Shown here in pieces: positions 16,991-25,795 of a stretch of 34,192 bases of DNA. The stretch comes from an uncultured euryarchaeote. Its GTDB lineage: Archaea > Thermoplasmatota > Poseidoniia > Poseidoniales > Poseidoniaceae. A program made the translations under genes and the position numbers. The stretch is from contig CALCOQ010000139.1 of the NCBI GenBank assembly GCA_937897005.1, positions 1 to 34,192 on the forward strand. The letters are read 5' to 3'. Under the pieces are notes generated by a model. That model saw nothing but the letters and a program-made list of their open reading frames with translations. It was not told where the DNA came from and made no database searches. Every line of letters begins with the position of its first letter. Position 1 is the stretch's first letter.

Positions 16991-17005
16991 GTTCACCACC
17001 TGAAC
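16991..17005. promoter_or_regulatory. GTTCA-N5-TGAAC inverted repeat, ATPase/OPT divergent gap
   Basis: A 5-base inverted repeat with a 5-base spacer immediately before the ATPase ATG, with the ribosome-binding GGTGG in the spacer. The same arm sequence and spacing recur at 28894-28908 and 29137-29151. It could be an operator or a small leader hairpin; role not established. Confidence 0.3.
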
Positions 17006-17124
17006 AAGGCTCCGTATCAACGGAATGTGATAAGCATGACTCTACCGGTGGATGGCATGCTTGAATTAGATATTTTGATGGTAATTGCGAATCATTGAGA
17101 AGTAATGCCTCTTCGCCGTAATGC

Positions 17125-19203
17125 ATGTCTGAGCATCAACCCTACGTTCCAGCGGACAAGGTGTTACCGGAGTTGACCACCCGGGTCATAGTCATCGGAA
17201 TTATACTCGGTGCGGTTATGACAGCAGCCAATGCTTACCTAGGGATGTTGGTAGGTATGACAGTAAGTGCATCGATTCCCGCTGCGGTCATGTCGATGTT
17301 GATTCTGCGCGGTTTCAAATTCGATGATGTATCCATTCTTGAGAATAATTCCGTTCAGACAATGGCATCGGCTGGAGAAAGCCTTGCTGCAGGTATCATC
17401 TTCACAGTACCTGCATTGTTGGTTATGGGAATCTGGTCGGACATCAACTGGGTTGACACTTTCATCATCGCCTTTCTAGGTGGTGTTCTCGGAACGATGT
17501 TCACCATAGCACTGCGCAGGGTGTTCATAGTTGAGGAAGCACTGCCATATCCTGAAGGCGTGGCATGCAGGGAAGTTCTGGTATCTGGTGAAGAAGGCGG
17601 AAGTGGATTGATCGCTATCATCTATGCCCTGATCATTGGCGGTCTGTTCGGTTGGTGTGTCAAGGGGATGCATCTGGTCAAGCATAGTGTTCACAGAGCA
17701 TTCGACCTTGGAGGTGTACGTGCATATGTGGGTTCAGAGATGTCGATTGCCCTGTTCTCAGTGGGATACATCGTTGGTTTGCGGATTGCATCATTCATAT
17801 TCTTGGGAGGTGTACTCGGGTTCGGCGTTCTAGTGCCGCTATATGGTATGGTCAACGGTTGGCCAGCCGGCATCAGTTCGACAGATGCATTCATGGTGAT
17901 CTGGAATGAGCAGATCCGATTCGTTGGAGTCGGAGCCATGGTTGTTGGCGGGGTCTACACTCTATGGACGATGCGGAAGACCATCATGACCGGATTCAAG
18001 AAAGCCTTGAATTTCACGGATCTGGATGAAACCGAGGAGCAACTCCGGACAGAGATAGATATCGACATGCGTAAAGTTTTGATCGTATGTGGAGTTATTG
18101 CAGCGTTGACATTCCTGTTTTATTGGTGGAGAACAGGCAGTCTTGTCCTTGCCATTGTCGGAGCATTATTCCTCGCTGTTGCAGCCTTCTTCTTCTCTGC
18201 AGTTGCCGGATATATCGCCGGAGTCGTTGGTTCAAGCAATTCACCAGTTTCTGGAATGACGATTGCGACATTGCTGTTTACTGCCATGATCGTCTGGGTT
18301 GTTGGTGACTTCATCCTCGGGATGAGAAAAGAGGACCTTATGTACGCTACTCTGATCATCGCAGCTGTCGTGGCTGTGAATGCAGCCATCGCTGGAGATG
18401 TGATGCAGGATCTCAAGACAGGGCATATGGTTGGAGCAACTCCGTACAAACAACAGATCGCTGAAATCATCGGTGTGGTGGTTGGTGCCATTGTCATTGG
18501 ACCAGTGTTGTGGTTGCTTAATGAAGCATTCAGAATCACCAAGACACATTGTTATGACAACCCCCCTAACAACTGGGACCCGGCTAAGGAAACTTTGCAA
18601 CAGGCGTGTGAGGGAGCATTATTGGCCCCGCAAGCAGAACTGATAGGTTCTATCATCCAAGGGATTTTTGGTGGCGAGTTGAATTTACCAATGATCACAT
18701 TAGGTGCGCTCATTGCCGTGATAATCATATGGCGGAAGATGCCAGTCATGTCAGTCGCCATTGGCATCTACCTTCCTCTTTCTCTCTCAGTGCCTATCAT
18801 GGTAGGAGGCCTTGTCAGCCACATTGTTGTGAAATCGGCTCACAGGAGGGTTGACGGAGAGTTGCTCGATGAGCCTTCACAAGAGGCGTTGGAGGCTGGT
18901 GAAGAGGTGGCTTCTCGTGGCGTTCTTCTGGGAGCGGGATTCATTGCAGGAGAATCGCTGATGGGAGTGTTAATCGCTTTCATCATCGTGGTTTGGAATG
19001 AGCCACATGAACTCATCGGATTGGGAGAACTTGGAGATTTCTGGACACTGTTGTTCTATGGATGGTTCATCGCAGTGTTCGTATTCTTGGTTTCCCGTTC
19101 ATTGCCGCTGAGTAAAGACGGCTCCAATCTCATCACTGATACAATGGCAGTGATTTCTGATGGTTTCAAACGATTCATCCGAGCATTCTCGCCTCAGAAA
19201 TGA
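17125..19203 (+). CDS. OPT-family oligopeptide transporter
   Basis: A polytopic membrane transporter of 692 residues in the OPT (oligopeptide/YSL) family, which takes up peptides or metal chelates using ion gradients. Hydrophobic spans run through nearly the whole length. The N-terminal segment LTTRVIVIGIILGAVMTAANAYLGMLVGMTV and the following SIPAAVMSMLIL are typical of prokaryotic OPT proteins. NNSVQTMASAGESLAAG and LPYPEGVACREVL are family hallmarks. Hydrophilic loops lie near residues 285-320 and 465-500. The ATG at 17125 is followed directly by MSEHQPYVP; an out-of-frame ATG lies 4 bases earlier. It is divergent from the ATPase. Peptide uptake would suit a protein-degrading heterotroph, which is inference. 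Confidence 0.92.
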   Translation: MSEHQPYVPADKVLPELTTRVIVIGIILGAVMTAANAYLGMLVGMTVSASIPAAVMSMLILRGFKFDDVSILENNSVQTMASAGESLAAGIIFTVPALLVMGIWSDINWVDTFIIAFLGGVLGTMFTIALRRVFIVEEALPYPEGVACREVLVSGEEGGSGLIAIIYALIIGGLFGWCVKGMHLVKHSVHRAFDLGGVRAYVGSEMSIALFSVGYIVGLRIASFIFLGGVLGFGVLVPLYGMVNGWPAGISSTDAFMVIWNEQIRFVGVGAMVVGGVYTLWTMRKTIMTGFKKALNFTDLDETEEQLRTEIDIDMRKVLIVCGVIAALTFLFYWWRTGSLVLAIVGALFLAVAAFFFSAVAGYIAGVVGSSNSPVSGMTIATLLFTAMIVWVVGDFILGMRKEDLMYATLIIAAVVAVNAAIAGDVMQDLKTGHMVGATPYKQQIAEIIGVVVGAIVIGPVLWLLNEAFRITKTHCYDNPPNNWDPAKETLQQACEGALLAPQAELIGSIIQGIFGGELNLPMITLGALIAVIIIWRKMPVMSVAIGIYLPLSLSVPIMVGGLVSHIVVKSAHRRVDGELLDEPSQEALEAGEEVASRGVLLGAGFIAGESLMGVLIAFIIVVWNEPHELIGLGELGDFWTLLFYGWFIAVFVFLVSRSLPLSKDGSNLITDTMAVISDGFKRFIRAFSPQK

Positions 19204-19284
19204 TTGCGCTTGTCGATTTTGCTCGCGACTGAAGATGTGAATGTTGAAAGGCCCCATCGACAGCCATCTACATGAGGGGAGTCA

Positions 19285-20130
19285 ATGATGGTGACAGAAC
19301 CGAGCAGGACTGCACGATTGGAAGACATCGCCAGGCATTGTAGGGCACATATTCTCAGGATGACTCATCGTGCTGCTGCAGGCCATCCGGGGGGCTCGTT
19401 ATCTGAAATTGACATTCTCACAGCACTATATCATCAGCGTCTCAGGGTAAGGCCTGAAGAACCAGATTGGCCGGATAGAGACCGTTTCATTCTATCCAAA
19501 GGACACGCAAGTCCAGGGATGTATGCAATTCTTGCAGAGAAGGGATTCATAACCCATTCAGATCTTGAATCATATCGCGTACTTGGAGGAATCTGTCAGG
19601 GGCATGTGGATATGAAATGGACTCCCGGGGTTGATTTCAGTGCAGGCTCACTTGGTATGGGACTATCTTTTGGAATTGGCTGTTCAATCGCCGCACGACT
19701 CGATGAGAGTGAACGCACAACTTGGGTCATGTTGGGTGATGGTGAACTTCAGGAAGGCAGCGTGTGGGAAGCGGTCATGGCTGCAAAACATCACGAGCTT
19801 GGCAATCTGAAGGTGATAGTTGATATGAACGGCATCCAGAATGATGATTTTGTCGATGTGCAGATGAGGATGTTCGATATACCAGCAAAGTGGTCTGGTT
19901 TCGGGTGGCCTGTGAAGGTTATCGATGGCCATGATATGGAGGAGATACTGGATGGTATTGCATGGGCAGATTCCATCACTGACGGTCCTGCCGTCATCAT
20001 TGCGCATACAGTCAAAGGCAAAGGTGTATCATTCATGGAGAACAACCCTGCATTTCATGGAGCAGCGCCTTCTGACGAGCAGTTGGCCCAAGGTCTTGAG
20101 GAATTAGGATTTGATGGGGGTGAACTCTGA
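19285..20130 (+). CDS. Transketolase, N-terminal (ThDP-binding) subunit
   Basis: Thiamine diphosphate-binding half of a split transketolase, which moves two-carbon units between sugar phosphates. It is 281 residues. HRAAAGHPGGSLSEID (28-43), SKGHASPGMY (71-80), AGSLGMGLSFGIG and the ThDP/Mg2+ motif GDGELQEG...N (151-182, ending DMNGIQ) are all present. A GAGGGGAG ribosome-binding stretch (19274-19281) precedes the ATG at 19285; a second ATG follows directly. The stop overlaps the next gene as TGATG, so the two halves are coupled. Split transketolases are usual in archaea. With transaldolase downstream it forms a non-oxidative pentose phosphate module. Confidence 0.95.
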   Translation: MMVTEPSRTARLEDIARHCRAHILRMTHRAAAGHPGGSLSEIDILTALYHQRLRVRPEEPDWPDRDRFILSKGHASPGMYAILAEKGFITHSDLESYRVLGGICQGHVDMKWTPGVDFSAGSLGMGLSFGIGCSIAARLDESERTTWVMLGDGELQEGSVWEAVMAAKHHELGNLKVIVDMNGIQNDDFVDVQMRMFDIPAKWSGFGWPVKVIDGHDMEEILDGIAWADSITDGPAVIIAHTVKGKGVSFMENNPAFHGAAPSDEQLAQGLEELGFDGGEL

Positions 20131-21068
20131 TGATGGCTGCTTCACGTGATGGATACGGAGATGGTTTGCTGGAGATTTCAAATGACCGGCATGTGGTCGT
20201 GCTCGAAGCAGATCTCGGCAAATCAACTAAATCTCTTCATTTCAGGAAGGCAAACCCAGAGAGAACAGTATCCTGTGGTATCGGCGAGCAGAACATGATG
20301 CTCATCGCAGCCGGACTTGCATCTTGTGGATACAAACCATTCGCAAGCACATTCGCCATTTTTACTGAGCGCGCTTTTGAGCAGGTGCGAAACGGTATCG
20401 CCCGCCCGAATCTACCGGTTCATATCTGCGGTAGTCATGGAGGTAGCCATACAGGAACCGATGGCAGCAGTGCACAATCGATAGAGGATCTTGCTATTTA
20501 CCGCAGTCTTCCAAACATGACCGTAATGCATCCTTGTGATGATGTCAGTGCCAGTGTTTTGACTCAACAATGTCTTGAATTATCCGGCCCTTCGTACATG
20601 CGCACTGCAAGGAACAAGACTCCAGTCATCCATGCTGAAAGGGAAGCAGAATTACAAATCGGCAAAGGGGTGTTGTTGAAGCAAGGAAGCGATGTTGCGT
20701 TGATCGCCTGTGGAGTATTGGTGAGTAAATCCCTCGAAGCAGCAGCTGAATTGGAGAATGCTGGGATTTCTGCATGTGTTATCGATATGCATACAATAAA
20801 GCCGCTTGATACGAAACTCCTCGACGATATTGTCATAGATACTGGATGTGTTGTGACTGCAGAAGACCACTCGATCATTGGAGGTCTTGGCGGAGCGGTT
20901 GCGGAACATCTATCCTCATCCACTCCAGTCCCTTTGGAAAGAGTCGGAGTCAAGGATAGATTCGGCGAGTCTGGTCAAGCAGAGGAAATGCTGGATCTAC
21001 TGAATATCAATACTGCTGACATCGTTGAGGCAGCAAAGCGAGCGATTGAAAGAAAGAACAGGAGTTGA
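20130..21068 (+). CDS. Transketolase, C-terminal subunit
   Basis: The pyrimidine-binding and C-terminal half of the split transketolase, 312 residues. The catalytic glutamate that activates ThDP is Glu53 in CGIGEQNM. GSHGGSHTGTDGSSAQSIEDLAIYR and the C-terminal domain (about 185-305, with IDMHTIKPLD and TAEDHSIIGGLGGAV) match the family. A 1-deoxyxylulose-5-phosphate synthase is excluded by the split form and the partner subunit. The start is within TGATG with the N-terminal gene; the second ATG at 20133 is equally possible. The stop is 4 bases before transaldolase. Confidence 0.95.
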   Translation: MMAASRDGYGDGLLEISNDRHVVVLEADLGKSTKSLHFRKANPERTVSCGIGEQNMMLIAAGLASCGYKPFASTFAIFTERAFEQVRNGIARPNLPVHICGSHGGSHTGTDGSSAQSIEDLAIYRSLPNMTVMHPCDDVSASVLTQQCLELSGPSYMRTARNKTPVIHAEREAELQIGKGVLLKQGSDVALIACGVLVSKSLEAAAELENAGISACVIDMHTIKPLDTKLLDDIVIDTGCVVTAEDHSIIGGLGGAVAEHLSSSTPVPLERVGVKDRFGESGQAEEMLDLLNINTADIVEAAKRAIERKNRS

Positions 21069-21072
21069 GAAC

Positions 21073-21735
21073 ATGGAATTTTTCTTGGACACAGCAGAGA
21101 TTGAAGAGGTACGTGAGATTGCAGCATGGGGTATTCTTGATGGAGTTACCACCAATCCAAGTCTGATCAAGAAATCCGGACGTGATTTCAAGCAGGTGGT
21201 CCGTGAGATTGCTGAGATATGTGATGGTCCCATTTCGGCTGAAGTCACCGCAATGGATACCGAGGGGATGGTTGAACAGGGCCTGGCATTGAAGGATGAA
21301 CTGCCTGATAATGTAATCATCAAGGTTCCATGTACCCCTGAAGGTCTGGCTGCGACCAAGATTCTATCCGACCAAGGAATCGGCGTCAATGTCACTTTGA
21401 TATTCAATGCCTCCCAAGCAGTCATGGCCGCCAAGGCTGGAGCGATGTATGTTTCTCCCTTCATAGGTCGTATCGATGATACTGGGGCAGATGGAATGGA
21501 TCTGATGGCTGAAATCATGACGATATGGGATTATTATCCGGAACTGGACACCAAGGTACTTGCTGCTTCGATCAGAAATCCCATGCATATTCTTCAAGCC
21601 ATGCAAATGGGCACTCATACTGCAACAATGCCTACCAATATTTTCAGACAACTGGTAAAGCACCCATTGACTGACAAGGGTCTTCAACAATTCTTGGATG
21701 ATTGGACAGAAGTCGAGGCTGCAGGCAACGCATGA
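21073..21735 (+). CDS. Transaldolase (TalC/FSA-type)
   Basis: A short transaldolase of 220 residues, the usual length for the TalC/fructose-6-phosphate aldolase group. The N-terminus MEFFLDTAEI, the TTNPSL segment (26-31), the Schiff-base Lys84 in VIIKVPCT, NVTLIFNASQA and YVSPFIGRIDD are all family marks. The frame continues upstream, but the ATG at 21073 gives the standard N-terminus and has an AGGAG ribosome-binding site just before it, inside the transketolase stop region. It works with the adjacent transketolase halves. Fructose-6-phosphate aldolase activity cannot be excluded from sequence, but the context favours transaldolase. Confidence 0.93.
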   Translation: MEFFLDTAEIEEVREIAAWGILDGVTTNPSLIKKSGRDFKQVVREIAEICDGPISAEVTAMDTEGMVEQGLALKDELPDNVIIKVPCTPEGLAATKILSDQGIGVNVTLIFNASQAVMAAKAGAMYVSPFIGRIDDTGADGMDLMAEIMTIWDYYPELDTKVLAASIRNPMHILQAMQMGTHTATMPTNIFRQLVKHPLTDKGLQQFLDDWTEVEAAGNA

Positions 21736-21809
21736 ACCCCATCCCTGCTCCAGTTGCAGGATATGACTCTCAAAAGCCTTGAAGAAGGGATGCAGGGTCA
21801 ACTAGTCTC

Positions 21810-21814
21810 GGAGG
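21810..21814 (+). promoter_or_regulatory. Shine-Dalgarno site that fixes a TTG start
   Basis: GGAGG, 7 bases before the TTG at 21822, supports the non-ATG start of the small membrane protein. No in-frame ATG exists upstream in this gap. Confidence 0.7.
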
Positions 21815-21821
21815 ACTCCAC

Positions 21822-22367
21822 TTGAGTGATAGCAAGGGTAAACTTCAGCAGTTGCTGGATGGGGAACTGGACCCTTCAGAAATTGCCAATGACCCGACCT
21901 TGTCCAGTCTTGCTGAAAGAATATATGGAATGGATATCAAGGCTCTGATGGCCGAGAAGGGCATCATCACCCCCATTTCCAAGGATGAAGATCCAGCCAC
22001 ATCCACAGGGATTTCCTCGAATCCAATGGTGGAAGTGATTCCGGAAGCATCCTCTCTAATGGCAATACCACCACCTCCAGCACCAATTCCCGGAACAGTT
22101 GCTACAGGTAGAAAGCCATTGTTCATCATTCTAGGATTGTTGGCTTTAGGTGTTTCAATCTTCAATCTGATCGTCGGACTAGGAGAGATATACAATCCAT
22201 GTACATCTGATTGGTGCTCACAGAACATGAAGTTGAACTGGCTATCTCCACACCAGATTTCCAGCGATACCGGTTGGGGACATGTCGGCACTCCTGGGGT
22301 TCCTGATTATGCGATGATTGCTGGCGGTACGATACTGACTATTCTTGGATTGCGAAAGAAGGCATGA
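21822..22367 (+). CDS. Small membrane protein with Pro-rich linker
   Basis: Family not recognised; 181 residues. The N-terminus (1-50) is soluble and acidic, with a possible helical hairpin (LQQLLDGELDPSEIANDP). A Pro-rich linker (IPPPPAPIPG, about 82-91), one strong membrane span (about 98-124), a Cys/Trp-containing loop (NPCTSDWC) likely outside the cell, and a second span near 163-178 follow. The start is TTG at 21822: a GGAGG at 21810-21814 lies 7 bases before it, and the only nearby ATG is out of frame. It lies 6 bases before the ProRS start, so the two are probably cotranscribed. Confidence 0.75.
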   Translation: MSDSKGKLQQLLDGELDPSEIANDPTLSSLAERIYGMDIKALMAEKGIITPISKDEDPATSTGISSNPMVEVIPEASSLMAIPPPPAPIPGTVATGRKPLFIILGLLALGVSIFNLIVGLGEIYNPCTSDWCSQNMKLNWLSPHQISSDTGWGHVGTPGVPDYAMIAGGTILTILGLRKKA

Positions 22368-22373
22368 GGTGGA

Positions 22374-23900
22374 ATGATGACTCAGCCCGCCAAAGCCAAA
22401 CGTGGCATTCCAGCAAAATCAGATTTCACTGAATGGTATCCATTCATGGTAGAGGCTGCAGAATTGGTCGATAAGAGATATCCTATCAAAGGCATGGATG
22501 TCTGGAGACCATATGGTTGGAAAACGATGCGCCTGATCGATGATGTCACCCATGGAGAGATGGAGAGAACCGAACACGAGGAAGTAAGATTCCCCCTCTT
22601 GATACCCGAGAATCTTTTGGAGAAGGAGAATGTGTTGGTCGCAAGGCTCCAGCGAGCACGGGAGGAAGGAGTGAACCCCGATGAACTGAGAGACGAGGAA
22701 GAGGATGCTGGTTTCAAGAAAGAAGTGTATTGGGTGAAACATGCTGGCGATAATGATCTGGATGTTCCGATGTTCTTGCGCCCAACTTCTGAAACTGCCA
22801 TTTATACTCTGTTTCCTCTATGGATCAGAAGCCATGCTGACCTTCCACTGAAGACATATCAGATCGTCAACACCTTTCGTTATGAGACAAAGCAGACTCG
22901 TTCCTTCATCAGGGTCCGCGAGATACATTTCTTTGAGGCACATACTGCCCATATAGACGAGGATTGTGCATCTAGACAAATAGAAGAAGACCTCGAGATA
23001 GTGAGACGAATAATGGATGCTCTTTGTCTACCTGTCCTAATGGCAAAACGGCCTGTTTGGGATACATTTCCAGGTGCATGGTACACAATCGGCATAGATG
23101 TAGTAATGCCAAATGGAAGAACATTACAAGTAGCAAGCTGTCATCATTATAGAGATCAATGGGCCAAAGCATTTGACATCAAATATGAGGGTGAAAATGG
23201 AGAATTCGAGTATTGTCATCAGACGACATATGGTATGTCGGAAAGATTGCTTGGGGCAGTTGTCGGGATGCATGGAGATGATTCCGGATTGATAATGCCT
23301 CCCCGTATTGCACCTATACAGGCCATTGTGATTCCTGTTCTGAAGAAAGGCTCAGAACAGTTGGTAGTGGATGAAGCCAGAGCATTGTTGGCAGAATTGA
23401 AGGATGCTGGCATTCGCTGCCGTATCGATGAACGCGACTTGAGGCCCGGTCAGAAATACTATGATTGGGAGATCAAAGGAGTCCCACTCAGGTTGGAATT
23501 AGGTACCCGAGATATTGAGAATGCTACAGTATTTGCAGCAAAACGTACCGGAGGAAAGACTCCATTACCAAGAAATGATATCATTTCATCTGTAAAATTA
23601 CAATTGGCTGAGGTCGAAGCTGAATTGAAGTCTCGGGCCTCAATGCACATGGAGGGCAGAGTCAAACCTCTACCAAAATTGATTCAATCTGAAACGGGAT
23701 GGAGTCTGGAAGAGGACCTCGAGGAGGGGATTGTTCACGAGATTGCCTTCGATGGTAGTGATGCCGATGCGGAAGTGATTGAACGTACTACCGGCTTGTC
23801 TTTCCTAGGTGATGCTGTGGAACAATATACTGAGGAGCGACCGTGTGCAGTGACCCGTAAGCCCACGAAGCGAAGAGTCTGGTTAGCGAGAACCTATTGA
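22374..23900 (+). CDS. proS: Prolyl-tRNA synthetase (archaeal/eukaryal type)
   Basis: A class II synthetase that charges tRNA-Pro, 508 residues. It has the archaeal/eukaryal architecture: no bacterial editing insertion, a catalytic core with FLRPTSETAIY, motif 2 in NTFRYETKQTRSFIRVREIHFFEAHTAH (about 162-189), CHHYRDQWAKAFDIKY, motif 3 in SERLLGAVVGMHGDDSGLIMPP (about 287-308), an anticodon-binding domain (about 315-400) and a C-terminal zinc-domain-like extension ending RVWLARTY. That extension lacks the cysteines of a canonical zinc site. The ATG at 22374 follows a GAGGTGG; a second ATG is at 22377. The last 7 bases overlap the convergent coaBC gene. Confidence 0.95.
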   Translation: MMTQPAKAKRGIPAKSDFTEWYPFMVEAAELVDKRYPIKGMDVWRPYGWKTMRLIDDVTHGEMERTEHEEVRFPLLIPENLLEKENVLVARLQRAREEGVNPDELRDEEEDAGFKKEVYWVKHAGDNDLDVPMFLRPTSETAIYTLFPLWIRSHADLPLKTYQIVNTFRYETKQTRSFIRVREIHFFEAHTAHIDEDCASRQIEEDLEIVRRIMDALCLPVLMAKRPVWDTFPGAWYTIGIDVVMPNGRTLQVASCHHYRDQWAKAFDIKYEGENGEFEYCHQTTYGMSERLLGAVVGMHGDDSGLIMPPRIAPIQAIVIPVLKKGSEQLVVDEARALLAELKDAGIRCRIDERDLRPGQKYYDWEIKGVPLRLELGTRDIENATVFAAKRTGGKTPLPRNDIISSVKLQLAEVEAELKSRASMHMEGRVKPLPKLIQSETGWSLEEDLEEGIVHEIAFDGSDADAEVIERTTGLSFLGDAVEQYTEERPCAVTRKPTKRRVWLARTY

Positions 23901-25087
23901 ACACCACGTTCAATCAATATCCTGACAGCTACCAACAGTGCTCTTTCATCATCCAAGGCCCAATGCTCACCAAGACTATCCACCATATGGGCGCGGGGTT
24001 TGCCCTCATCACCAATATCCTCTAATCGGTTAGCCACAACTGCAGTCATTCCTGCATTCTTTATCTGAGCTAATGCCCTATGAACAAGATCAGCAATTTT
24101 GACTCCTGACTCAAGTTTGAAGCCGATTCTGACACTGCCTTCGCATGCTTCTTTCAATTCCTCGATATGCTTTGAACCCTCTATGAGGGAAATCTGCCAA
24201 TCTCCTTGCTGTGAGCCGAATTTCCCTTCTATGGGAGACTCTACGAGATAGTCCAGAACTGCAGCACAATGCACCCAAGCGCTGATGGAATCATTTGCCA
24301 AAGCTTTGAGTTCCCTAAGCATCAATTGTGGGTCTGGAGCATCTATCACCAATGGTAGTCTGAATGCAGGAGTGGCGGTACAGGCTCCCGCTACTACTGT
24401 TACGTCGTGTCCTAATCGGTGCAGGTCCTCGGCGACCTTCCATCCCGTGGCGCCGCTGCTGGTGTTCTGTATGTATCGAATATCATCAATACTACTGCGG
24501 GTGGCACCAAGGGTCACAACAACAGATCTTCTATCAGCCAATCTTGAATTCAACATGTGTGAAAATGCAGCAACAATGCTGACTGGGTCATCTTGCTTCC
24601 TCTTTCCTTCGATGAACGGGCCCCAATGCAACTGCATCCCAAACCTTTGGAGTTCGGCCTCTAATTCTTCTGTAATGGGGTCCGCAGCGAGGTCTTCATG
24701 CATACTGGGGACCAACATTACCGGAACTTTACGACCACGTGCTGCTGACAATGCCATCAGAAGTGGAGTATCCATCATTCCTTGAACCAAACCAGCCATA
24801 TGGTGGCGAGTTGCGGGACAGACCAAGGCTGCATCAAAATCATCGAGTTGCATCATTTCACCATCCCAATCGAGAATGACCCCGGAATCACTGGCCCAAG
24901 ACAGTGCCAGTGGAGTGATGATCTTCTGTGCTGAATGAGTCATCACGACTTGCACCACAGCACCATATCGGCGCAATTCTCTTGCCACCTTCACGGAATC
25001 AACCGCAGCGATACCTCCAGTGACGCCAAGCAGAATGCGCTTCCCTTCCAGCCCCGGCCCGTGAAAGTCGACACTGGTGTCTCGCAT
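23894..25087 (-). CDS. coaBC: Bifunctional CoaBC: phosphopantothenoylcysteine synthetase/decarboxylase
   Basis: Joins cysteine to phosphopantothenate and decarboxylates the product on the way to coenzyme A. It is 397 residues from ATG 25087. The flavin-binding CoaC half begins GKRILLGVTGGIAAVDSVKVARELRR and carries CPATRHHMAGLVQGMMDTPL and PSMHEDL. The CoaB half starts with VVVTLGATRSSIDDIRYIQNTSSGATG. The PSMH segment replaces the bacterial PAMN; a His at that point also occurs in archaeal enzymes as I recall them. GTG at 25120 would add 11 residues and is less likely. It overlaps the convergent proS end by 7 bases and is divergent from the zinc-ribbon membrane protein. Confidence 0.92.
   Translation of the reverse strand: MRDTSVDFHGPGLEGKRILLGVTGGIAAVDSVKVARELRRYGAVVQVVMTHSAQKIITPLALSWASDSGVILDWDGEMMQLDDFDAALVCPATRHHMAGLVQGMMDTPLLMALSAARGRKVPVMLVPSMHEDLAADPITEELEAELQRFGMQLHWGPFIEGKRKQDDPVSIVAAFSHMLNSRLADRRSVVVTLGATRSSIDDIRYIQNTSSGATGWKVAEDLHRLGHDVTVVAGACTATPAFRLPLVIDAPDPQLMLRELKALANDSISAWVHCAAVLDYLVESPIEGKFGSQQGDWQISLIEGSKHIEELKEACEGSVRIGFKLESGVKIADLVHRALAQIKNAGMTAVVANRLEDIGDEGKPRAHMVDSLGEHWALDDERALLVAVRILIERGVQ
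23896..23914. terminator. Hairpin at the convergent proS/coaBC ends
   Basis: ATTGAAC-ACCAC-GTTCAAT is a perfect 7-base stem with a 5-base loop, placed exactly where the ProRS and CoaBC stop codons overlap. Because it is symmetric, it could fold in either transcript and mark the 3' end of both. No clear T-tract follows, so termination is inferred from position only. Confidence 0.35.
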
Positions 25088-25139
25088 CCGTTCCACATAT
25101 GTTCGCAGTAAGAACTGCACAAAGCCCCTTCGGCTGAAT

Positions 25140-25155
25140 ATACAACCGGTTGTAT
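25140..25155. promoter_or_regulatory. 16-base perfect palindrome in the coaBC divergent gap
   Basis: ATACAACCGGTTGTAT is a perfect palindrome placed centrally in the 97-base gap between the coaBC start (25087) and the start at 25185. Its outer bases form a TATA-like AATATACA with the flank. A dimeric repressor site is plausible. Fewer than one such palindrome is expected by chance in the window. Confidence 0.4.
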
Positions 25156-25184
25156 GATGAAGTGCTCATGATTGGCACCGTTTG

Positions 25185-25793
25185 ATGGCCAAGGATCCAG
25201 ATGAACTGGTAATGGCGGGTAGCGTACCCACTAATCATTCGCGACATCCACTGGAAGCTTTACATCGCCAGATCAGCTTCGTGATGATTGGAACCATTTT
25301 TCTGTTCGCATTATTCGTCTGGTCAATTCTGAATGGAATATCCTCAGGTTTTGGTTGGGTTGCCATACTCCCCTGTATCATTCTGGGAATGATATGGTCT
25401 GGATTCAGGAGTCGCAAGGAATGGGCTTATCCATTCGCAGTCGGGCTCAATGCCGCAGCCATCGTTCTCTTTGGGTTGATGTCAATCATCTTCTTGTTGA
25501 GTGGAGATGCACTTTCCATGTTGCTTGGTATCTTACTGTTGTTCACTGCCATCGCTTCAACAAGGAGATTGAACATAATGCGAAATACTTTGTTCAAGGC
25601 TTGGTATCTAGGATTGGAGATTCCAATGTATGGAATGAATCTACAACAAGGAGAGATTTACGCCTCTTGCCCACATTGCTCATCAATTCTAGCCATCAAG
25701 CCAGCACGGTTATCTCAAGATGATAAATGTCCATCATGCGGCGACAACCTCGTATCCGAAGAAAGCGCTCAGAGAGTGAAAGAAGAAGAGTGA
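25185..25793 (+). CDS. Four-helix membrane protein with C-terminal zinc ribbon
   Basis: Family not recognised; 202 residues from ATG 25185 (a TTG lies directly before). A short soluble N-terminus is followed by four hydrophobic spans, near residues 30-50, 56-70, 80-104 and 107-122. The last 50 residues are cytosolic-looking and hold a zinc ribbon with CPHC and CPSC pairs (about 162-165 and 181-184). The gene is divergent from coaBC across a perfect palindrome. Its stop lies 2 bases from the convergent actin-like gene's stop. The zinc ribbon could dock to nucleic acid or protein; function unknown. Confidence 0.8.
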   Translation: MAKDPDELVMAGSVPTNHSRHPLEALHRQISFVMIGTIFLFALFVWSILNGISSGFGWVAILPCIILGMIWSGFRSRKEWAYPFAVGLNAAAIVLFGLMSIIFLLSGDALSMLLGILLLFTAIASTRRLNIMRNTLFKAWYLGLEIPMYGMNLQQGEIYASCPHCSSILAIKPARLSQDDKCPSCGDNLVSEESAQRVKEEE

Positions 25794-25795
25794 AC

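Noticed and set aside
21025-21072. Extended transaldolase start inside the transketolase gene
   Set aside because: No ATG there, and MEFFLDTAEI at 21073 is the standard N-terminus with its own ribosome-binding site.
22382-22801. Minus-strand frame of 139 codons opposite ProRS
   Set aside because: Antisense to conserved ProRS codons; Ser-rich shadow composition.
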